Assembly (NCBI RefSeq): GCF_010993745.1
Contig: NZ_WOTN01000001.1
Location: 65,235 to 129,234, forward strand
Length of the DNA stretch: 64,000 nucleotides
Reading direction: 5' to 3'
Source of the DNA: Fodinicola acaciae
GTDB lineage: Bacteria > Actinomycetota > Actinomycetes > Mycobacteriales > HKI-0501
Shown here: piece by piece, positions 24,966 through 31,587 of the stretch
Numbering within the stretch: position 1 is the stretch's first letter
Layout: every line of letters starts with the position of its first letter
Made by a program: the position numbers and the translations under genes
The notes under the pieces: generated by a model
Databases searched by the model: none
Seen by the model: the letters and a program-made list of their open reading frames with translations, nothing else
What the model was told of the DNA's origin: nothing

Positions 24966-25855
24966 CAGGCTGGTGACGACCAGTCTGCCGGGACCGGGTT
25001 CTTGAAGGCGCTCGGTCCGCGCGGTCCGGTGGTGAACTCCGCCTCGCCGACCTCACCCCACGCGCCGCCGAAGCCAAACCACGGCATCGTGCGTACGTCG
25101 TGCAGTGGCCGGTCGTAGGCCGGCCAGGCCTCGCCTTGGCTGGTGTGGTCCGTGAATCCGGGCACGCTGGTGGGGTGGTCGCCGGGTGTCGAGTACGACG
25201 CGTGCGTACCGCTGGCTGAGAAGACTCGAAGATGGCCGCCGGTTTTCGGCGCTGAAGCATAGCTGAGCAGGCAATAGCCGCCGTGTTGGAAGTATGCGAC
25301 GGTGACCGGCCGGTCGTCGGCGTCCAGCCGGATCGAGATCCGTTCCCAGTCGCCTTCGTGGTTTTGCACCAGCGGTCCGTCGTCGTACGCGTAGAAGAAC
25401 CAATAAGTGATGTGGTCTGCGCGCTTGTAATCGTAGTAGAGCTCCGACTGGACGCTGCCGAGGTCGTGCTGGCTGTCGTCCAGGTCGAGGTACATGCCTT
25501 CCTTGGTCCACGTCTGGTTCGGCCGTACGTCCTGGTTGCTGGCGTACGCGCTGCCGGTGTGCTGGCAGACGACGTTGGTCTTCTGGTGCTCGTACGACCC
25601 GTTGCCGAGGCCGGCCGCCGACACCGTGCCGAGCTTGGCGAGCTCGTGGTCGGGACAGCCGCGGTGCGACCAGCCCAGCGACGAGTGCCGCAGGAAGTCG
25701 GCCACGTTCGCCGGCCGCTTGCTCTCGCCCTGGGCCAGGTAGACCATGGGCGCGTACGTGACCGGGAGCGCCGCGTCAGCTGCCGCGCGGCCGGTCGCCG
25801 CCAGGAGCAGCAGCCCGATCGCGGCCGCGACCAGTGCGGTTGTCCGTCGTCTCAT
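24962..25855 (-). CDS. Secreted Vps62-like protein
   Basis: A 297-residue exported protein. The signal peptide (about 1-27) starts MRRRTTALVAAAIG. The mature part has the Vps62 pattern with TYWFFYAYDDG, NHEGDWERISIRLDADD, YFQHGGY and ASGTHASYSTPGDHP. ATG 25853-25855 has AGGAAGG 9 bases upstream, which decides against a longer N-terminus. Function is unknown. The stop codon overlaps that of the convergent polymerase gene by 2 bases. Confidence 0.82.
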   Translation of the reverse strand: MRRRTTALVAAAIGLLLLAATGRAAADAALPVTYAPMVYLAQGESKRPANVADFLRHSSLGWSHRGCPDHELAKLGTVSAAGLGNGSYEHQKTNVVCQHTGSAYASNQDVRPNQTWTKEGMYLDLDDSQHDLGSVQSELYYDYKRADHITYWFFYAYDDGPLVQNHEGDWERISIRLDADDRPVTVAYFQHGGYCLLSYASAPKTGGHLRVFSASGTHASYSTPGDHPTSVPGFTDHTSQGEAWPAYDRPLHDVRTMPWFGFGGAWGEVGEAEFTTGPRGPSAFKNPVPADWSSPAC

Positions 25856-25997
25856 CGTCCGCGCCTTCCTGTCAGGGTCCGGGAAGACCCTGGCAGGCAC
25901 CGCTAACCGATCGCTATTTCGTGGTTTCGTTGCGGTTCGTGGCGACCGGGCCTACGCTTATTGGATACGAGTCGTTTCTTATCGTGGAGGCGTCGAT

Positions 25998-27191
25998 ATG
26001 ACCCAGACGGACCTGCCGGAGTTTCCGGTGACGCGCGGCTGTCCGTATCGCCCGCCGTCCGGCTATCAGGAGCTGCGGGAGCAGGGACCGGTCAGCCGCG
26101 TGCGGATGTTTGACGGCACACCGGTGTGGCTGGTGACCGGCTATGACGAGGTGCGCTCGCTGCTGGCCGACCCGCGGCTGTCGTCGGACCGGTCGCACGA
26201 CAACTTTCCGATCTTCTTTCCTGCGCAGCAGGCGATCCAGCGAGCGCGCGACTCCTTCGCCGCCGTGCTGATCGCCACCGATCCGCCCGAGCACGGCCGG
26301 CAGCGCCGGATGGTGATCCCCAGCTTCGCCGTACGCCGGATCGCCGCGCTCAAACCCGGCATCCAACGGATCGTCGACAGCCGGATCGCGGCGATGCGTG
26401 AGCACGGCGGGCCGGTCGACCTGGTGCGGACGTACGCGCTGCCGATCCCGTCGATGGTGATCTGCGAGCTGCTCGGCGTGCCGTACGCGGACCACGAGTT
26501 CTTCGAGGAGCAGGCGCGGCTGCGGCTGGACCCGGAGAAGGGCCACGAGGCGATCATGAAGCTCTATCGCTATCTGGACGAGCTGGTCGCGCACAAGGAG
26601 AAGTCGCCGGGCGATGGCCTTCTCGATGACCTGATCGCCGAGCAGTTGGCCGAAGGAAAGCTCGATCGCCGCGAGGTGGTGTCCTTCGCCGTCGTACTGC
26701 TGATCGCCGGTCACGACACGACCGCCAATGTGATCTCGCTCGGCACCTTCGCGCTGCTGGAAAATCCGGCGCAGCTGGCCGCTTTGCGCGCCGATCCGTC
26801 GAAAATCCCGGACGCCGTCGAGGAACTGCTGCGCTATGTCAGCCTGGTCAGCGCGTTGCCGCGTGTCGCCGTCGCCGACATCGAGGTCGGCGGTGAGACG
26901 ATCCACGCCGGCGACGGCCTGCTCATCGCGCTCGCCGCGGCCAACCATTCCGACGAGTTCGTGCAACGGCCGGCCGAACTGGACGTGGACCGCGCCGACC
27001 GGCACCATGTCGCGTTTGGCTATGGCGTACACCAGTGCCTCGGCCAAAACCTCGCGCGCGCGGAGCTCGAGATCGCGTTCGGGTCGCTGCTGGCCGCGTT
27101 TCCGGACCTGCGGCTCGCCGTACCAGCCGACGAGGTCGAGCCCCGTTCCGGCCTGGTCGCCGGCGTCGTCGACCTACCTGTCACCTGGTAA
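25998..27191 (+). CDS. Cytochrome P450
   Basis: A 397-residue soluble bacterial P450. The I-helix is LLIAGHDTTANV with the oxygen-activating Thr. The ExxR pair is in VEELLRYVS. The heme-ligand loop is FGYGVHQCLGQNLAR with the proximal Cys. The ATG at 25998 follows GTGGAGG by 7 bases. No ferredoxin or reductase gene is adjacent and no biosynthetic cluster surrounds it, so the substrate is unknown. Upstream bases 25925-25990 are locally A/T-rich and probably hold the promoter. It resembles the CYP105/107 type in size and motif wording, but I cannot assign a family. Confidence 0.93.
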   Translation: MTQTDLPEFPVTRGCPYRPPSGYQELREQGPVSRVRMFDGTPVWLVTGYDEVRSLLADPRLSSDRSHDNFPIFFPAQQAIQRARDSFAAVLIATDPPEHGRQRRMVIPSFAVRRIAALKPGIQRIVDSRIAAMREHGGPVDLVRTYALPIPSMVICELLGVPYADHEFFEEQARLRLDPEKGHEAIMKLYRYLDELVAHKEKSPGDGLLDDLIAEQLAEGKLDRREVVSFAVVLLIAGHDTTANVISLGTFALLENPAQLAALRADPSKIPDAVEELLRYVSLVSALPRVAVADIEVGGETIHAGDGLLIALAAANHSDEFVQRPAELDVDRADRHHVAFGYGVHQCLGQNLARAELEIAFGSLLAAFPDLRLAVPADEVEPRSGLVAGVVDLPVTW

Positions 27192-27239
27192 GCCCTCTGC
27201 CGGCCCGCGAATCTGCCGGCCCTGCTGGTGCGCGGCCCT

Positions 27240-27314
27240 GCCGGTCGTGACGCGCCTGCCGGTCGTGACGCTGTCGGCCGGTCGTGACGCTGTCGGCCGG
27301 TCGTGACGCTGCCT
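27240..27314. repeat. 19-bp tandem repeat, four units
   Basis: Units of GCCGGTCGTGACGCTGTCG (last bases CCT in units 1 and 4; unit 1 is one base shorter) start at 27240, 27258, 27277 and 27296. They begin about 50 bp past the P450 stop. Confidence 0.85.
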
Positions 27315-27432
27315 GCCGCAAAACTGTCGGTGCGCGCTGGAAGACTGATATTCGGGGGTGCTCAGATCGGCGCCGAAAAATGGTCCCCCGAAAACAAGCC
27401 TTCCACGCGCGTCTGACAATCTCGACGACCGT

Positions 27433-27979
27433 ACGCGTCGCTCCGAGCGCCACATAAATGTCGTCACTCGCCGAGCGCCACAGGAATGCCGTCGCTCGCC
27501 GAACGGCGGGTCTTCTGCGTATGCAATGGGCGACTGTCGTCTTTTGTGCGTCACTCGCCGAGTGTCGCGGGAATGTCGTCAGTCGGCGAGCGCCGCTGGA
27601 ATGTCGTCGTTCGGTGGGTGGCGGTTTTTCTGCGTACGCAATGGGCGACTGTCGTCTTTTGTGCGTCATTCGCCGAGTGTCGCGGGAATGTCGTCGGTCG
27701 GCGAGCGGCGCTGGAATGTCGTCGTTCGGTGGGTGGCGGTTTTTCTGCGTACGCAATCGGTGACTGTCATCTTTTGTGCGTCACTCGCCGAGCGTCTCTG
27801 GGATGTCGTCGCTCGCCGAGTGGCGGGTCTTCTGCGTATGCAATGGGTGGCTGTGGTCTTTTGTGCGTCATTCGCCGAGTGTCGCGGGAATGTCGTCGGT
27901 CGGCGAGGGCCGCTGGAATGTCGTCGGTCGGCGAGCGCCGCTGGAATGTCGTCGTTCGGTGGGTGGCGGTTTTTCTGCG
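27433..27979. repeat. Modular tandem array with 115-bp higher-order period
   Basis: Three module types all begin GTCGTC. Type A (28 bp) ends CGCTGGAAT. Type C (39 bp) contains TTTTGTGCG and CACTCGCCGAGTG, and ends CGCGGGAAT. Type B (48 bp) contains TTCTGCGTACGCAATGGG and ends ACT. The order after a degenerate A, A and B is C-A-B, C-A-B, C-B, C-A-A-B(truncated). Equivalent TTTTGTGCG positions begin at 27535, 27650, 27765 and 27852 (steps of 115, 115, 87), so the third unit lacks exactly one A. Most modules carry a short palindrome of the type CTCGCCGAG. Confidence 0.85.
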
Positions 27980-28131
27980 GCACCGGCACCGGCACCGGCA
28001 CCGGCACCGGCAGCGGCACCGGCAGCGGCACCGGCACCGGCAGCGGCACCGGCAGCGGCATCGGCAGCGCCAGTGGCAGCGGCATCGGCAGCGCCAGCGG
28101 CATCGGCAGCGCCAGTGCCAGCGGCTGGCTG
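27977..28131. repeat. GGCACC-type hexanucleotide run
   Basis: About 25 near-perfect 6-bp units of GGC followed by ACC, AGC, ATC or GCC. It begins inside a truncated type-B module and ends next to the hydrolase stop. The left part is pure GGCACC; drift increases to the right, as in a slippage-expanded microsatellite. Confidence 0.9.
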
Positions 28132-28139
28132 GCAGGAGG

Positions 28140-29687
28140 CTAGCCGGTGGGGCAGGTGGTGTTGGCGGCTGGTGGCCGCAGGTCGATCAGATAGTCGTCC
28201 ACGGCGTCGCGGATGCACTGGGTGATCGGGTACGCCGTGTGGCCCTCACCCTGCCAGGTCAGCACCACGCCGGTGCCGAGCAGCCGAGCCAGCGACGCGG
28301 TGTTCTTGTACGGCGTCGCCGGGTCGTTGATCGTGCCGACGACGACGATCGGCGGCGCGCCGGTGGCGGCGCCGACGTCGACCGGGTCGCGGGTCGGCTG
28401 CCAGACCGTACAGCTGATCATGCCGCTGGCCAGCGACCCACCGGTCAGCGGATACCTCGCGCGCCACTGCGCCTGGTAGCCGCGGATCTGGTTCAGCGTC
28501 ACCTTGGTGTCGTCGTCGTTGCAGCCGATCGTGATGAACGCGTCGGTCTGGTTGTCGTATGTGCCGTCCTGGCTGCGGCCGTTGTACTGGTCGGCGAGAA
28601 GCAGCAGCTGCTCCGGCTGGCCGGCCAGCGCCTGCTGCACACCGGCGGCCATGATCGACCACGCGCTGCGCTGGTAGAGCGCCTGCAACACGCCGGTGAA
28701 GGCCAGGCCGTCGGTGAACTTGCGGCCGTCCGGCAGCGGCAGCGGTCTCGCCTTGAGCTGCCGCAGCAACGACATCACACTGCCCTGCGGATCGCCGCCG
28801 ATCGGGCAGGACGAGTGTTGCCGGCAGTCGTTGGCGAAGTTGGTGAACGCCCTCTCGAAACCGGCCGCCTGCCCCTCGCTGGACTGCACCAGGTCGAGCT
28901 TCGGGTCGACCGCGCCGTCCAGCACCAGCGCGCGGATGTTGGTCGGAAACAGGTGCGCGTAGGTGGCGCCGAGCTCGGTGCCGTACGAGAAGCCCAGATA
29001 CGTCAGCTTCTTGTCACCGACCGCGGCCCGGATCGCGTCGAGGTCGCGAGCCGTCTGGTCGGTGGTGTAGAGCGGCAGGTTCTTCGGGTACGCGTTCTGG
29101 CACAGCTGCGTCACCTGCCGGGACAGCGCGACCTGCTGGTCGAACTCCTCCGGAGTGGTCGGGTCCGGCGTGAGCGCGGTGATCTTGTCCTTGAGCGTGT
29201 CGGGGATGCACTTCACCGGCGCCGACCGGCCAACCCCACGTGGGTCGAAGCCGACCAGGTCGAAGCGGCTGGTCACGTCGGTCGGCAGCGACTGTGTCAG
29301 ATAGAGCGCGAGCTGCGTGCCGGCCGCGCCAGGGCCACCGGGGTTGACCAGCAGCGAGCCGATCCGGTTGTGCTGGTTCTTGGACTTGGCGCGTACGAGC
29401 GAGATCTGGAAGGTGCCGCCGCCGGGATGCGACCAGTCCTGCGGCACGCTGACACTGCCGCAGCTGTACGTGAAGTTGGGGTTGGCCTGGCCGCCGGACA
29501 GCTGCGCGATCACGCCGGGACACGGCTGCCAGTTGACCGGCTGCACCGGTGCGGCGCCGGCCGGCGCGCCGCTGCCGGCGGGGCCGGGGGAGAAGTCGCC
29601 GGTGATGGCGCGGGAACCGCATCCGGCGAGGACCAGGGCCGCCGCAGCGAGGACGGCCACGACTTTGTGGCGGGACAGGCCGGTCAC
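28140..29687 (-). CDS. Secreted alpha/beta hydrolase, tripeptidyl-aminopeptidase (TAP/SlpD) type
   Basis: A 515-residue lipoprotein hydrolase. Signal peptide and lipobox AALVLAGCGS place the anchor Cys at about 23. The alpha/beta core has LLVNPGGPG (oxyanion region), VGFDPRGVGRS, nucleophile Ser in YLGFSYGTELG, Asp in GTINDPATPY, and His in WQGEGHTAYP in the TAP-like C-terminal domain. GTG 29685-29687 has GGGAGAA just upstream. Family members remove tripeptides or hydrolyse peptides outside the cell. A repeat array starts right after its stop. Confidence 0.92.
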   Translation of the reverse strand: MTGLSRHKVVAVLAAAALVLAGCGSRAITGDFSPGPAGSGAPAGAAPVQPVNWQPCPGVIAQLSGGQANPNFTYSCGSVSVPQDWSHPGGGTFQISLVRAKSKNQHNRIGSLLVNPGGPGAAGTQLALYLTQSLPTDVTSRFDLVGFDPRGVGRSAPVKCIPDTLKDKITALTPDPTTPEEFDQQVALSRQVTQLCQNAYPKNLPLYTTDQTARDLDAIRAAVGDKKLTYLGFSYGTELGATYAHLFPTNIRALVLDGAVDPKLDLVQSSEGQAAGFERAFTNFANDCRQHSSCPIGGDPQGSVMSLLRQLKARPLPLPDGRKFTDGLAFTGVLQALYQRSAWSIMAAGVQQALAGQPEQLLLLADQYNGRSQDGTYDNQTDAFITIGCNDDDTKVTLNQIRGYQAQWRARYPLTGGSLASGMISCTVWQPTRDPVDVGAATGAPPIVVVGTINDPATPYKNTASLARLLGTGVVLTWQGEGHTAYPITQCIRDAVDDYLIDLRPPAANTTCPTG

Positions 29688-29764
29688 ACTTCTCCCTCGC
29701 GTTCGACTGAACCCCAGCGTAGAGGCAGCACGCCGGCCACCGCCGGCAGCTACGGCACAATGTC

Positions 29765-30826
29765 GTGATGCAGCTGCCGGTCATGCCACCTGTCAAACCG
29801 ATGCTCGCCAAGTCGGTGGCCACGATCCCGCCAGGCATGCAGTACGAGGCGAAATGGGACGGCTTCCGCGCGCTGGTCTACGTCGACGGGGACGAGGTCG
29901 AGATCGGCAGCCGCAACACGCGGCCGCTCACGCGTTATTTCCCGGAGGTCGTGGAGCTGGCGAAGGCGCAGCTGCCGAGCCGATGCGTGGTCGATGGCGA
30001 GATCGTCATCGCGACCGGCGACCGGCTCGACTTCGAGGCGTTGCTCCAGCGCGTACATCCGGCCGAGTCACGCGTACGCCTGCTGGCCGAGCGGATCCCG
30101 GCCAGCCTGGTGGTCTTCGACATCCTGGCTCTCGGCGACGACGACCTGACCGAGCGGCCGCTGTCCGAGCGCCGGTCGATCCTGGTCGACGCGCTGAGCG
30201 GCGTGAAACCGCCGGTGCACGTGGCGCCGGCGACCACCGACATCAAGGTCGCGTCGCGGTGGTTCGAGCAGTACGAAGGCGCCGGCCTGGACGGCGTGGT
30301 CGCCAAGCCGCTGGACGTGCCGTACCAGCCGGACGCGCGCACCATGTTCAAGATCAAGCACGTGCGTACGGCCGACTGCGTGGTCGCCGGTTTCCGCTGG
30401 CACAAGAGCGGACCGGTGGTCGGGTCGCTGCTGCTCGGCCTCCACAACTCCAACGGCGAACTGCAGCACGTCGGCGTGTCGGCGTCGTTTCCGATGAAGC
30501 GGCGGCGCGAGCTGGTCGACGAGCTTGAGCCCTATCGCGTCGACTCGCTCGACGGTCATCCGTGGGCCTCCTGGGCCGAGGCGGAGGCACACGAGGCGAG
30601 CCGGCTGCCAGGTGCGGTGAGCCGGTGGAACTCGGCGAAGGACCTGTCCTGGGTGCCGCTGCGGCCGGAGCTGGTGGTCGAGGTCGGCTATGACCACATG
30701 GAAGGCACCCGGTTTCGGCACACCACGCAGTTCAAGCGCTGGCGGCCGGACCGCGAGCCGCGCAGCTGCGGCTACGAACAGCTGGAGCGGCCCCTCTCGT
30801 ACGACCTCACCGAAGTCCTCGGCTGA
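29765..30826 (+). CDS. ligC: ATP-dependent DNA ligase, LigC type
   Basis: A 353-residue ATP-dependent ligase sealing nicks in duplex DNA. The adenylated Lys30 is in YEAKWDGFRA (motif I). Further blocks are CVVDGEIVIA (motif III), LDGVVAKPLDVPY (motif IV) and FKIKHVRTADCVVAG (motif V), followed by an OB-fold domain (about 215-345) with HTTQFKRWRPDR. It lacks LigD's polymerase and nuclease domains; a separate polymerase-domain gene is at 23931. GTG 29765 and ATG 29768 are adjacent possible starts. It converges with the RibD-like gene, 4 bp apart. Confidence 0.93.
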   Translation: MMQLPVMPPVKPMLAKSVATIPPGMQYEAKWDGFRALVYVDGDEVEIGSRNTRPLTRYFPEVVELAKAQLPSRCVVDGEIVIATGDRLDFEALLQRVHPAESRVRLLAERIPASLVVFDILALGDDDLTERPLSERRSILVDALSGVKPPVHVAPATTDIKVASRWFEQYEGAGLDGVVAKPLDVPYQPDARTMFKIKHVRTADCVVAGFRWHKSGPVVGSLLLGLHNSNGELQHVGVSASFPMKRRRELVDELEPYRVDSLDGHPWASWAEAEAHEASRLPGAVSRWNSAKDLSWVPLRPELVVEVGYDHMEGTRFRHTTQFKRWRPDREPRSCGYEQLERPLSYDLTEVLG

Positions 30827-30830
30827 AAAG

Positions 30831-31562
30831 TCAGGCGCGGGTGTAGCGGAGGATGAGCATGCCGTCGGCCTCCAGCGCGTGAGCGAGCGACAGCTGCCGC
30901 GGGAAGGTCGCCGCGCCTTCGGTGATACGCGGTGCGCCGGGGCCGGCGGACATCGGCGAGATCGTCAGGCACAGCTCGTCGACCAGGTCCTCGGCCTGCA
31001 GCGCACCGTGCAGCAGTGGACCTCCCTCGCACAGGATGTGCCGCAGGCCGAGCTCCCGCAGCTGTCGTACGGCATCGGTCAGGTCCACAGTGGACACACC
31101 GGTCACGATGAGGTCGGCGACCGCGCTCAGCTCCGCGCGTTTGTCGGCCGGCGACCCGGCGTGCGTGATCAGGATCGGCCGCGCCTGCGAGAAAATCCGG
31201 TGGCTGGGGGCGAGGTCGAGCGCCGACGAGACGACCGCGAGTCGCGGCTGCGGCGGCAGGCCGTGCGCCTCGCGCCAGGACTGCCGGTCAGCCGCCACCT
31301 GCGTGCCTTCGTACGACTCGGCGCGTACGGTGCCGGCGCCGACCAGCACCACGTCGCACACGTCGCGCAGCAGCTGGAAAACCTGCGTGTCCGCCTCGTT
31401 GGACAGCCCACCCGACCGGCCGTCCAGCGTGGCCGCGCCGTCGGTGCTGGCCACGAAGTTGATCCGCAGCAGCGGCCGCTCGCCACCGATCGGACCGTAC
31501 AACTCGGCGAGCCGTTCGTCGGTCACCTCACCGCCGCCGGCGCCCGGATAGATCAGTCGCAT
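30831..31562 (-). CDS. RibD C-terminal-like pyrimidine reductase family protein
   Basis: A 243-residue NADPH-dependent reductase of the RibD_C/dihydrofolate-reductase-like fold. LLRINFVASTDGAATLDGRS is the substrate and fold signature at the N-terminus, VVLVGAGTVRAE the cofactor loop, and RHILCEGGPLLHGAL the conserved C-terminal block. It lacks RibD's deaminase domain. Family members act in riboflavin-like pyrimidine reduction or can substitute for folate reduction; the substrate here is not determined. No other riboflavin genes are in the window. Confidence 0.87.
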   Translation of the reverse strand: MRLIYPGAGGGEVTDERLAELYGPIGGERPLLRINFVASTDGAATLDGRSGGLSNEADTQVFQLLRDVCDVVLVGAGTVRAESYEGTQVAADRQSWREAHGLPPQPRLAVVSSALDLAPSHRIFSQARPILITHAGSPADKRAELSAVADLIVTGVSTVDLTDAVRQLRELGLRHILCEGGPLLHGALQAEDLVDELCLTISPMSAGPGAPRITEGAATFPRQLSLAHALEADGMLILRYTRA

Positions 31563-31587
31563 CCGCCCATCTCATCACGCAGGCGGC

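Larger units (their letters stand above)
27192..28139. other. 0.95-kb repeat-filled gap between P450 and hydrolase genes
   Basis: No gene is supported. It contains four 19-bp units (27240-27314), a modular long-period array (27433-27979) and a GGCACC/GGCAGC hexanucleotide run (27977-28131). One plus-strand frame stays open for 261 codons through the arrays, but its translation changes register between modules and has no ribosome site. Bases 27315-27432 hold nothing recognisable. Confidence 0.8.

Noticed and set aside
27433-27979. Possible CRISPR array
   Set aside because: The units between repeats are themselves repeated modules; there are no unique spacers of constant length and no cas genes in the window.
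27358-28143. 261-codon open frame across the repeat gap
   Set aside because: No ribosome site, register changes between modules and a microsatellite tail; an equally open frame runs on the other strand. Best read as repeat DNA.
25998-31562. Possible biosynthetic gene cluster around the P450
   Set aside because: No core biosynthetic enzyme, no redox partner and unrelated repair and secretion genes on both sides.
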